Part shown: one piece after another, positions 1-8,426 of the stretch
How positions within the stretch are numbered: position 1 is the stretch's first letter
How the letters are laid out: each line of letters starts with the position of its first letter
Assembly (NCBI GenBank): GCA_011049495.1
Contig: DSBF01000432.1
Coordinates: forward strand, 1 to 17,680
Length of the DNA stretch: 17,680 nt
From: Ignavibacteria bacterium
GTDB lineage: Bacteria; Bacteroidota; Ignavibacteria; Ignavibacteriales; Melioribacteraceae
Reading direction: 5' to 3'
Position numbers and translations under genes: made by a program
The notes under the pieces: generated by a model
Seen by the model: only the letters and a program-made list of their open reading frames with translations
The model's database searches: none
Told to the model about the DNA's origin: nothing

Positions 1-83
1 GCTGGTTAAATATTTACTCAATCTAAAATGGAATGCTCGATTCATGCATATTGATTTTTGTAATCAATTAATTTCTCATACCT

Positions 84-896
84 TTAAAGTCCAATACCAA
101 TTAACGAATTAGGATCAATTTTATTGTTATACCAATTGACACCTAAATGAAGATGTGGACCGGTTGATCTTCCTGTAGTTCCAACTTCTCCAATCTTTTG
201 CCCTTTTGTTACAAACTCACCGGTAGCAACTGATAATTTATTTAAGTGCAGATAAATACTGGAAAGCCCTTGCCCGTGATCAATTAAAACAAAATTACCG
301 TTATAATAGAAATTATCCCCAGCAAGTTGAACCAACCCGTCAGCCATAGCAAAAACATCAGTCCCGGTTGGTGCAGCATAATCAATCCCGTTATGAATGT
401 TTTGCGGTACTTCATTTATAATTCTTTGACTTCCGAAAACACCTGTTATTTTTGCATTCTTTATCGGCAACATAAATCCTGAAGAAAAATAAGCTGTATC
501 AATTATGCCGATTTTTCTACGCGCATTTCTCATAATTTCTCTTTCGCGTTCAATACGCGGCAGTTCTTCCGGCGGTGGTCCCGTAAATTCTTGTTTAGTA
601 CTTGTAATTTTTTGAATCTCATATTCTCTTCCGGGAAGATCAAATCTTTTTATTTCAGATTTACCGTTTGTGTATTTGATTTTAAGTAAGTGAGTTCCTT
701 TTGCATCCCTGTCAAATCCGAATGTGAAATATCCGTTTTTATCAAATTGCAGTATTTTATCATTTAACATCACTTGAGAAATGTTATCTGCTTTTCCTAT
801 TATTGCATTACCCGGTTGTGCCACACCAAATAATTTTAGTTCTTGTGAAATTGTTATTAATTGGGTGCAGATTATAAATAATATAATTTTTTTCAT
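84..896 (-). CDS. M23 family (LytM-like) peptidase, secreted
   Basis: A 270-residue envelope metallopeptidase, expected to cut peptide cross-links in peptidoglycan. Residues 1-19 form a signal peptide. Residues 20-100 are a beta-rich N-terminal region and 106-128 a proline-rich then charged, probably helical linker. The M23 domain runs from about 141 to 265 and has every catalytic element: zinc ligands H168 and D172 (HNGID), H217 (YLHL), and H248 and H250 (HLHLG). All are present, so it should be active, unlike degenerate EnvC/NlpD-type activators. The ATG at 894-896 has no clear Shine-Dalgarno site. It starts 17 bp after the stop of the upstream TPR/barrel gene and is probably co-transcribed with it. 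No convincing terminator hairpin is visible in the 83 bp downstream. The family call is firm; the cleavage target is inferred. Confidence 0.93.
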   Translation of the reverse strand: MKKIILFIICTQLITISQELKLFGVAQPGNAIIGKADNISQVMLNDKILQFDKNGYFTFGFDRDAKGTHLLKIKYTNGKSEIKRFDLPGREYEIQKITSTKQEFTGPPPEELPRIEREREIMRNARRKIGIIDTAYFSSGFMLPIKNAKITGVFGSQRIINEVPQNIHNGIDYAAPTGTDVFAMADGLVQLAGDNFYYNGNFVLIDHGQGLSSIYLHLNKLSVATGEFVTKGQKIGEVGTTGRSTGPHLHLGVNWYNNKIDPNSLIGIGL

Positions 897-913
897 AAAA
901 CTTTAGACGGAAA

Positions 914-3832
914 TTAATAAATAGTCCAGTATGCGGAAATCTGTCCTTGAATATACTTATAGCTAGCATTATCACGCGAGGTACTGCCAAGATTTAATCT
1001 AGCCTGCATAGTTAATCTTTCGGCAATTCTGTAATTTATATCAAGATTTGCAGCGAGCAGAAGGAAATTACTTGCCGGAACAAAACCAATTTTGCCGCCG
1101 AGTTTAACTTCAAGATGTTTTTTCTTTTCCAGCCAAGAATCAATAAATAAACTATGTGACTCAAAATTATTCGGGGAATAATAGAGATCAGCATCAAACT
1201 TATAATTTGAATAGAAATATTCATATCCGGCAATCACTTCGGGTAGAAATCTTCTTCCTATACGGAGCTGCAAATCATTTCCTTCATTACCATCGGTAAC
1301 GGTTAAATAAGAAAAATAACCTGCGAAATGAAATCCGTTTCTATGGTTATAGTAACCACCTATTCTGTAATAAGTTGTATATAAACGGTTGTCAATTAAA
1401 TAAGGTGAATAAAGAACAAGTGCCGCATCAGTATTTAAGTATTGGAAATTAACGGCAATAGTATCTTTCTTTTCAAAATTTATAAATGCATCGGATTCAT
1501 CACGGGTTTCAAATCCATCAACATTAACTTTTCCGAAGCCGGCTCCAATTGTTACATTGTCAATAAATCGCAGGTAGAGATGTCCCTTAAAAGTTGTAAA
1601 TGTTTTATCACCTGTAAATGGATATGCAGCCAATACATCCTCATTCAAACTTGCTGCATTAGCATTCATTTGTGTTTTAAAGTAAGATACACCGAAAGTT
1701 AAAAAGTATGTAAAACCAAGTTCCATACGGGCACCCATATTCCAAAATCTAAAACTCAGATTATCCGAGTAAAAAGAGGCTTGAGGGGCTAAACCTATAT
1801 AATTTGGAAAAGTTTCAAAGATTGCGGCTAAACCGGTAACAGGAAGATAACCTTTTCGTAATTCTATCATTGCAATTTCAGTTGAATCAAGATCATCCCA
1901 AGTTAATAAAGTGTCATATTGAGCACGGGCATATTCGAATCTTTTCGCTTTGGCATATGAATCTCCAAGATACAACCTCGGTTCAAATTCGTAAGGCTCT
2001 TCATGTACCAATTCTTTAAACATTCTTATAGCACCGGTTGTATCATCAAGTGCATATGCAACCTTTGCGCGCTGTAAAGATGCTTCGTAATAATATCCGT
2101 CCGAAGCAGCTCTATCATATGCTTGTCTTGCTTCAGTCAATCTACCGGCACAAAAAAGAACATCGCCGTATTCTTTAAGGATGATATTGTTTGGTTCAGC
2201 TTGATTAAGATAGTCTTCGTAATAATGAAGTGCGCCTTCACAATCGCCATCAAGAACTAATTCTCTACCTTCATTTAAAATTCTAAAAAGCAATTCTTCT
2301 TCATAGCGCAGTTTTTGAAATTCAATATTTTGTTCGAGCTTAATAACCTCGTTATTATTCGGATCAATTTCGCGTGCACGGTCGGCAAAAGACTGTGCTG
2401 CTTCAAAATCGTTGTCAATCAATTTTAATGATCCCATTGCTATTAACGCATCAACATTTTCAGGGCGAGCTGATAGAACATTTTCCAAATATTCCCGTGC
2501 AAGCTGGATATCTTGACTTGTCCAAATAGAAAGCTGAGCTTTAAAAAGCTGGTAATCTAAATTATTCGGATAATCTGCAAGTAAATCATCCATTATATTA
2601 ATTGCACGGTCAAAATATCGCGCCCAAGCATTAACACGCGCATACTGGTATCTTATGGTTTGATCTGTCTCGTTTGGATTTAGAGCAAAATAATTATCCA
2701 GCACCTGCAAAGCTTGATCATATTCCTGTAAATATTCATGATATTGTGCTAAACTTTTTACGGCTTGTAAATCATTAGGATTAGATTCAAGCTTTTGTCG
2801 AAATTCCTCAACTTTGGTACGATAATTTTGATCGCGGTAATTTGTAACATAGAGCCAGAGCTCTTCAAATTTTTCTTCCCCTTGATGCCTTGCAGCAAGT
2901 CTTTGTAATTGTTGATATGCTTCTTCAATACGCTCTTCTCTTATAAGTTCTTCAACCAATCGGAAACGAGTTTCATCATCAGCGGGATTTCTTCTTAGTA
3001 AACTATAAAATCTGTCGATAGGGTAGACTCTTTCGAATGCACGCGGGTCTTCTTGTGTAACGTAAGCTTCACTGCGGGCAATATCCAATCCGTCTTGGGC
3101 TTCTTTAAAGAAGGGTTTAAAGCTCAAAGCTGTTTCGAATGCCTGCCTTGCCTCGTTATACCTTGCAAGCCATATAAGAAAATAACCAAATCGACTCCAA
3201 AGCCGCCAATCGTCCGGGTATCTTCCAACATATTCTCTAAGAATCCTTTCCCCTTTTAGAATACTTCCTGTTTTAGCTAATATTTCGGTGTAACGAATTA
3301 TCTCATCCGGAGAAGCGTTGTTATCGCGAAGCAGATATTCATCATACCATAACTCGGCTTCGGACCACATCTCCATCCATCTATAAGATTTACCTATTTC
3401 AAGATAATTAAACGGGTTGTTGGGATCGATAGCAATTTCTCTGTGGTGCCCTTCAATTTTTTTACGAAGCTGTTCATACCAAACCTCAATTACCCGGTTT
3501 AGATTGTTTCTGTATTCTTGGTTTTGCGGTTCGAGAGCAATTGCGCGTCTAAAATCAAGTACAGCGTTCTGATATTGTGATCGGTTTTCGTAACAAATAG
3601 CTCTTAAATTATATCCTTCGGCTTCGCGAGCATTTGTAGAAATATATTTATTCAGAAGGTCAATTGCTTCACCAAATCTTCCTGCCTGCATATGTTCAAT
3701 TGCCCTATTCTTAAATTCTCTTACTTCCGAAGGCGTTTGAGCCGATGAATTAAGTAAAAAAACAAAAAATAAACCCATCAAAATAAAAGACAGTGAAAAT
3801 GATTTTTTTCTATTAATAAGAGAATTTGCCAT
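914..3832 (-). CDS. TPR-repeat protein with C-terminal outer-membrane beta-barrel
   Basis: A 972-residue exported protein. Residues 8-29 are a basic then hydrophobic signal peptide, with likely cleavage after AQ at 31-32. From about 33 to 650 are many TPR-like helical pairs with the usual A/G-Y-A and 'P-N/D' turns (for example ALEPQNQEY, EIDPNNNEV). From about 660 to the end the sequence becomes alternating amphipathic and aromatic-rich, with short turns and a terminal tyrosine (YWTIY), as in an outer-membrane beta-barrel. This order, TPR superhelix then barrel, is that of polysaccharide exporters PgaA, BcsC and PelB, and of YaiO-like barrels. Which of these it belongs to cannot be told from the sequence alone. 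An in-frame TTG lies just before the ATG at 3830-3832; I chose the ATG. Neither has a Shine-Dalgarno site. It sits 122 bp after the MBOAT genes and 17 bp before the M23 peptidase. Confidence 0.85.
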   Translation of the reverse strand: MANSLINRKKSFSLSFILMGLFFVFLLNSSAQTPSEVREFKNRAIEHMQAGRFGEAIDLLNKYISTNAREAEGYNLRAICYENRSQYQNAVLDFRRAIALEPQNQEYRNNLNRVIEVWYEQLRKKIEGHHREIAIDPNNPFNYLEIGKSYRWMEMWSEAELWYDEYLLRDNNASPDEIIRYTEILAKTGSILKGERILREYVGRYPDDWRLWSRFGYFLIWLARYNEARQAFETALSFKPFFKEAQDGLDIARSEAYVTQEDPRAFERVYPIDRFYSLLRRNPADDETRFRLVEELIREERIEEAYQQLQRLAARHQGEEKFEELWLYVTNYRDQNYRTKVEEFRQKLESNPNDLQAVKSLAQYHEYLQEYDQALQVLDNYFALNPNETDQTIRYQYARVNAWARYFDRAINIMDDLLADYPNNLDYQLFKAQLSIWTSQDIQLAREYLENVLSARPENVDALIAMGSLKLIDNDFEAAQSFADRAREIDPNNNEVIKLEQNIEFQKLRYEEELLFRILNEGRELVLDGDCEGALHYYEDYLNQAEPNNIILKEYGDVLFCAGRLTEARQAYDRAASDGYYYEASLQRAKVAYALDDTTGAIRMFKELVHEEPYEFEPRLYLGDSYAKAKRFEYARAQYDTLLTWDDLDSTEIAMIELRKGYLPVTGLAAIFETFPNYIGLAPQASFYSDNLSFRFWNMGARMELGFTYFLTFGVSYFKTQMNANAASLNEDVLAAYPFTGDKTFTTFKGHLYLRFIDNVTIGAGFGKVNVDGFETRDESDAFINFEKKDTIAVNFQYLNTDAALVLYSPYLIDNRLYTTYYRIGGYYNHRNGFHFAGYFSYLTVTDGNEGNDLQLRIGRRFLPEVIAGYEYFYSNYKFDADLYYSPNNFESHSLFIDSWLEKKKHLEVKLGGKIGFVPASNFLLLAANLDINYRIAERLTMQARLNLGSTSRDNASYKYIQGQISAYWTIY

Positions 3833-3954
3833 CAAGTTAGAATAAATTATTATTTCAGATTATAGTATCCGTTAAAAATAACATAAAATCAAAATCATAT
3901 AAAGAATTATTTAAGAAAGTGCCGATTTTATTTCACCGCCCAAATTGAATCGAT
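3833..3954 (-). promoter_or_regulatory. Intergenic gap before the TPR/barrel gene, weak promoter-like site
   Basis: A 122-bp gap separates the second MBOAT stop from the TPR/barrel start. On the minus strand a TATAAT hexamer lies at 3859-3864, about 27 bp before the ATG, with no well-spaced -35 box. Unlike the other gene-start regions here, it has no TAnnTTTG octamer. No terminator hairpin with a T tract is visible, so read-through from the MBOAT genes is possible. Confidence 0.18.
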
Positions 3955-5430
3955 TTAGAATTGGAAATAAATAAACGGTTGAATATCGGCAGCTTTGAAT
4001 TGTGCAACCAGCCAAATTACAATTGTAATTAATAATGCTTTTCCAACCAGCGGTAAATTTGTAATAAACCTTTGACCTTTATCTTGAACCCTTTGAGGAA
4101 CATAATGTGTTACGTAGCCAATGATAATTAGAATAAAAACTAAAGTGTAACCTTCAATAAATTGAAAGAGAACTTCAAAATGGAAAAAATGTATTATCTG
4201 GTTGATTATCTGAAAACCTGTTTCATAAGATTGAGCACGGAAAAAAATCATTGAGACAGCCCATATATGCATTGTTATAAAAACACCAATAATTTTAACA
4301 ACAATGTTCTTCTTTGTTATCCATTCAGGAATATTAAATATTCTTTCAACTGCAAGCGCCAAACCATGCCACCCGCCCCAAATTACAAACCGCCAAGATG
4401 CCCCATGCCATAACCCACCCAACAACATAGTCAGCATCAAGTTTATATAGGTTCTGCCTTTTCCTTTTCTATTACCGCCCAGAGATATATAAAGATAATC
4501 TCTTAACCAAGTTGATAGAGATATATGCCATCTCTGCCAAAACTCTGTGATTGTTTTCGCTCTATAAGGAGCATTAAAATTTAATGGTAATTTAAATCCA
4601 AGTAAAAGCGCAAGACCTATTGCCATATCCGAATAACCTGAAAAGTCACAATATATTTGAACAAGGTATGCATAAACAGCCATCAAGTTTTCAGCACCGG
4701 TATAGCGGGTAGGCCATTCGAAAACACGATCGATAAAATTAATACTAATGTAATCAGCTATTATTGCCTTTTTCATTAACCCGGCAAGAATTAAGAATAA
4801 TGCCCGTCCGATTTCCTCTTTAGTAATTAATACATCATTTTTAATTTGAGGCAGGAATTCCTTTGCTCTAACTATAGGACCGGCAACAAGCTGCGGAAAG
4901 AATGATACAAAGAATAGAAAATCTATAAATTTATTTTCGGGTTCCAGTTTTCCTTTATAGATATCAATCGTATAACTCATAGATTGAAAAGTAAAAAACG
5001 ATACTCCAACCGGAAGAAATATATCAACAAATTCAATCCCCCCGGATAACATATTGTTGATTGTATTAATAAAAAAGTTGGTGTACTTAAAATACCCAAG
5101 TATTCCTAAGTTTGTAAGTATGCTTAAAACTAAGAAAAGCTTTTTCCTTGAAGGTAATTCCGTTGAATGAATGTACTTACCGGCAATAAAATCTACAATC
5201 GAACTAAGTACAACAAGATAGAAGAATAATCCGCTCGATTTATAATAAAAGTAAAGCGACATTACCGTTAAAAAGAAAACTTTTGCACGGTAATTTCTCC
5301 AAAAAAAACGATAAAATATAAGTATGAAAATAAAAAAGAAAAGAAAAAAACCGCTGTTGAAAAGAAGGGGGTTGAATGGATCGTAACTTAATATATCTAT
5401 CAAATTTATAAAGAAATCACTTTCAAACAT
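3955..5430 (-). CDS. MBOAT family membrane O-acyltransferase (AlgI/PatA type), copy 1
   Basis: A 491-residue polytopic inner-membrane protein of the AlgI/PatA/DltB family. These proteins pass an acyl group, usually acetyl, from the cytoplasm to a periplasmic acceptor or carrier. Family marks are the WQRWHISLSTWLRDYLYI block at 298-315, the LLGGLWHGASW block with the invariant catalytic histidine H342, the following WGGWHG with H355, and H388 just before FFRAQ (396-400). All three histidines are present, so this copy looks fully competent. It ends in FIYFQF, like its neighbour. A good Shine-Dalgarno site (GGGAG, 3 nt before the ATG) lies in the 17-bp gap after the paralogous upstream gene. Two SGNH hydrolases sit upstream in the same apparent operon and are natural partners. 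The family is certain; the acceptor (peptidoglycan, exopolysaccharide or other glycan) is unknown. Confidence 0.95.
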   Translation of the reverse strand: MFESDFFINLIDILSYDPFNPLLFNSGFFLFFFIFILIFYRFFWRNYRAKVFFLTVMSLYFYYKSSGLFFYLVVLSSIVDFIAGKYIHSTELPSRKKLFLVLSILTNLGILGYFKYTNFFINTINNMLSGGIEFVDIFLPVGVSFFTFQSMSYTIDIYKGKLEPENKFIDFLFFVSFFPQLVAGPIVRAKEFLPQIKNDVLITKEEIGRALFLILAGLMKKAIIADYISINFIDRVFEWPTRYTGAENLMAVYAYLVQIYCDFSGYSDMAIGLALLLGFKLPLNFNAPYRAKTITEFWQRWHISLSTWLRDYLYISLGGNRKGKGRTYINLMLTMLLGGLWHGASWRFVIWGGWHGLALAVERIFNIPEWITKKNIVVKIIGVFITMHIWAVSMIFFRAQSYETGFQIINQIIHFFHFEVLFQFIEGYTLVFILIIIGYVTHYVPQRVQDKGQRFITNLPLVGKALLITIVIWLVAQFKAADIQPFIYFQF

Positions 5431-5447
5431 TAGCTCCCTTCCTATAA

Positions 5448-6920
5448 TTAGAATTGGAAGTAGATAAACGGTTGTATATCGGCAGACTTAAATTGAGCAA
5501 CAAGCCAGATAACAATTGTAATTAGCAATGCTTTACCCACTAAAGGAAGTTTAGTAATAAGTTCTTGAGTTCTAACTTCCCAGCTTTGAGGAGTAAAGTG
5601 AGTTATATAACCAATAATTATTAAAATAAATACAAGAGGATAACCTTCGATAAATTGCACAAAAACTTCCGGATTAAAATAATTCCACATTTGCGAGAGC
5701 ATTTGTAATGATATCTCGTGTGATTGTGCACGGAAGAAAAGTAGGGTGAAAGTAAATAAATTGAATGTTATGAGAAATCCGACAAGCCGATGCAGCTTGC
5801 TTCTCTCGGTCCATTTTTTAATTCCGAGTTTTCTTTCAACTGCAAGAGCAGTGCCTTGTATTAAACCCCATATAACCATTCGCCACGAAGCACCGTGCCA
5901 CAAACCTCCTAACAGCATAGTTAATATGAGATTTACATACGTACGTATATTTCCTTTTCGATTACCGCCTAATCCGATATATAAGTAATCTCTCAACCAA
6001 GATGATAGAGAGATATGCCATCTCTGCCAAAACTCCGTAATCGATGCCGCTTTATAAGGTGAATTAAAATTAATGGGAAGTTTAAAACCCAGAAATAAAG
6101 CTAAGCCAATTGCCATATCCGAGTAACCTGAAAAATCACAATAGAGCTGAATAGTGTATGCATAAAGCGCAAGCAAATTCTCCACACCAGTGAAGCGAGT
6201 AGGCCATTCAAACACTCTATCGACAAAGTTAATACTAATATAATCGGCGATAACTGCTTTGTTAAGCAGCCCTGCTATTATTAAAAAAAGCGCTCGTCCA
6301 ATATCCTCACGAGAAACATAAACATCATTTTTAATCTGAGGTAAAAAGTCGGATGCGCGAACAATCGGGCCTGCAACTAATTGAGGAAAGAAAGAAACAA
6401 AGAAAAGAAAATCAGTGAATTTATTTTCCGGTTTAAGCTGTCCTCTGTAAATATCAATGGTATAACTCATTGATTGGAAAGTAAAAAACGATACACCGAC
6501 CGGTAGGAAAATATCCAACATATCAAAGCTGCCAACACCTAACTGGTTAAACGAGTCTAAGAAAAAGTTAGTGTATTTAAAATACCCAAGTATTCCTAAA
6601 TTCATTGCAAGACTAATAACAAGAAAAAGTTTTCTAAAGTAAGGGGATTCGTTTTTGTAAATAACCTTGCCGGCAATGAAATCAATTATTGAACTGAGAA
6701 TTATCAGTACAAAAAAAACACCGCTGGATTTGTAATAAAAGTAAAGCGAGATTGTCGTTAAGAAAAAAACTTTAGCGCGATAGTTATGCCAGAAAAACCG
6801 ATAAAACACCAAGATAAATAAGAAGAAAAAAAGGAAGAAGCCGCTGTTAAACAACAACGGCTGTAAAGGATTGTATTTAATTAATTCTATTAAATTAGGA
6901 GCAAACGAATTTAGATCCAT
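5448..6920 (-). CDS. MBOAT family membrane O-acyltransferase, diverged copy 2
   Basis: A 490-residue tandem paralogue of the next gene. The two align from residue 1 with one single-residue gap near 370, and they are identical at 136-158 and almost identical over the last 33 residues. The invariant H342 (LLGGLWHGASW) and the WQRWHISLSSWLRDYLYI block at 298-315 are kept. However, the second histidine of the WHG...HG motif is Q355 (codon 5856-5858), and the histidine before FFRAQ is N387 (codon 5760-5762). Copy 1 has H at both places. It may therefore acylate a different acceptor, be slower, or work only with copy 1. The ATG has AAGG about 9 nt upstream. It follows the Ape1/PatB-like SGNH gene by 42 bp. 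The duplication is seen directly; the functional consequence is inferred. Confidence 0.94.
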   Translation of the reverse strand: MDLNSFAPNLIELIKYNPLQPLLFNSGFFLFFFLFILVFYRFFWHNYRAKVFFLTTISLYFYYKSSGVFFVLIILSSIIDFIAGKVIYKNESPYFRKLFLVISLAMNLGILGYFKYTNFFLDSFNQLGVGSFDMLDIFLPVGVSFFTFQSMSYTIDIYRGQLKPENKFTDFLFFVSFFPQLVAGPIVRASDFLPQIKNDVYVSREDIGRALFLIIAGLLNKAVIADYISINFVDRVFEWPTRFTGVENLLALYAYTIQLYCDFSGYSDMAIGLALFLGFKLPINFNSPYKAASITEFWQRWHISLSSWLRDYLYIGLGGNRKGNIRTYVNLILTMLLGGLWHGASWRMVIWGLIQGTALAVERKLGIKKWTERSKLHRLVGFLITFNLFTFTLLFFRAQSHEISLQMLSQMWNYFNPEVFVQFIEGYPLVFILIIIGYITHFTPQSWEVRTQELITKLPLVGKALLITIVIWLVAQFKSADIQPFIYFQF

Positions 6921-6962
6921 TAACAGATACCTTGTGATGTTATTGGATAATTAGAGACTTCA

Positions 6963-8411
6963 TTATTTCCCGGCACCCATTATTGAATCAAATAACATTC
7001 CTGCAATCTTCTCCGCACCTTGTCCGTTAAAATGTATATAATCTTTAAAAGCTAACGGTGGATTTGCATCAACCCATGTAGGCATTGAATTTAGTCCGCC
7101 CATAGCTTCAAACATATTCCAAAAAGCTATATCTGCTGATTTAGCAATATTCATTTGTGATTTTAATAATGTAACAACAGCAGGGTCGGTGACAAATTGT
7201 GAGCCTTTACGAATACTTTTATCATGCGCACTAATCAATATTATTCCGGCATTAGGAAAAGCGGACTGTAAATGTTTAATAACAGTAACCATTTCTCTTT
7301 CATACCAATCATATCTTGAAGTAATTGATCCGGCTGCATTTAGCCCGAATTCTAATATGATCAGGTTATAGTCTAAATATTTTGCAAAGTCTTTTAATAC
7401 ACCAGCAGATATATTCTTAATATCAACACCGGAATTACCCCGAAGAGGAAGATTATCAACATACACACCGTTGCCGCCTTCCAAACTTGCACCGTAAAAA
7501 TATGCTTGTTCTTTGGTGAATTCTAATCTAAGTTTTGTTGCATTTTTACCAACCTCAACAACTGCTTCTTGAATACCATTACCGGTTCTGAGTTTTATAG
7601 TTCCGTTTTGACTTCCGTCAATGGTATATTTAACATCGGAAGCTTTTGCATGGCTGTAAAAAATTCTAAACTTGGAAAAGCTTTTAACCGTTCTGTATCT
7701 CCGGTTCGTTTCAAATTCAACCCAACTGTTGCCTTCCGGTATAAATATTTCACCGCTAATTCCTACGGGTAAATTTTTAGGATTGTTAGAATAGATTGCA
7801 GCCGTTTCCCAGTTATTTGAAAATCTCTGTGTTGTGGTTTGTCTAAACTTGGTATCTTGTGAAGTTAAGCCTAGAAACCCGACACCTTCGCCTCCGTATT
7901 TTCTTTGAAACTCTTGTCGAAGATCAGCTGTAATTAAATCGCCTTCAATAGCAGAATCACCGTAATGAGCAATTCTAATAACTTTTGATTTCGAGTTTTT
8001 CAGTTCGTTGAAAAATTTTCTTAGTTGTGCGGTGTTTCCTTTGATCGGTTCATCCTTTCCCTGCATTGCAGGTGCGAAGAAATAAAAATCATTATCTAAT
8101 TCTTTCAATAAATTTCCCAGCCCGATACCGGCAAGGTTAACATTATTTTCCAGCAAAATTATATCTTCGCTTGTATCATTAGATTCGGTTGAATCGTCTG
8201 TCTTGAAGAAATCATCTTCCATTTTAAAGTAATCTTCATCGTATTGAAATTCTTCATCTGATTCTGATTCTTTTGTCAAATCGGAAAACAGATCGACTGA
8301 ATGAAGTTTTAAACCAATTATTTCATAATCGATCGGTACGAATGAAAATGCGTACAAAAATATAACCGATATAATCAGTATCTTTAGAATATCGTTTGCT
8401 CTATTCTTCAT
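6963..8411 (-). CDS. Membrane-anchored SGNH hydrolase, Ape1/PatB-like
   Basis: A 482-residue protein with a short cytoplasmic N-terminus, one membrane helix at about 9-26, and a very acidic spacer at about 45-83 that should lie in the periplasm. The SGNH blocks are complete: GDS with nucleophile S153 (HYGDSAIEGD), N358 (FGLNAAG), and the D457/H460 pair (DYIHFNG). Between block I and block III, residues about 200-320 form a separate beta-rich insert. From memory, this split layout, with RI.HYGDS followed by LR..FQ..YG..GVGF, recalls the peptidoglycan O-acetylesterase Ape1 and the transferase PatB, where a CBM-like domain interrupts the SGNH fold. It could thus attach or remove acyl groups. The start is firm: AGGAG lies 5 nt before the ATG, in the 15-bp gap after the upstream SGNH gene. 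The two MBOAT genes follow. Transferase versus esterase cannot be decided here. Confidence 0.88.
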   Translation of the reverse strand: MKNRANDILKILIISVIFLYAFSFVPIDYEIIGLKLHSVDLFSDLTKESESDEEFQYDEDYFKMEDDFFKTDDSTESNDTSEDIILLENNVNLAGIGLGNLLKELDNDFYFFAPAMQGKDEPIKGNTAQLRKFFNELKNSKSKVIRIAHYGDSAIEGDLITADLRQEFQRKYGGEGVGFLGLTSQDTKFRQTTTQRFSNNWETAAIYSNNPKNLPVGISGEIFIPEGNSWVEFETNRRYRTVKSFSKFRIFYSHAKASDVKYTIDGSQNGTIKLRTGNGIQEAVVEVGKNATKLRLEFTKEQAYFYGASLEGGNGVYVDNLPLRGNSGVDIKNISAGVLKDFAKYLDYNLIILEFGLNAAGSITSRYDWYEREMVTVIKHLQSAFPNAGIILISAHDKSIRKGSQFVTDPAVVTLLKSQMNIAKSADIAFWNMFEAMGGLNSMPTWVDANPPLAFKDYIHFNGQGAEKIAGMLFDSIMGAGK

Positions 8412-8426
8412 TTCTGCTCCTTTTGT

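Noticed and set aside
3833..3835. TTG start one codon before the ATG of the TPR/barrel gene
   Set aside because: The ATG directly follows and there is no Shine-Dalgarno site favouring the TTG; the same reasoning applies to the TTG at 13150-13152 before the DUF454 gene.
3955..6920. Assembly artefact as the cause of the duplicated MBOAT genes
   Set aside because: The copies differ at many positions, including most synonymous sites and the histidines, so this is an old tandem duplication and not a repeated read.
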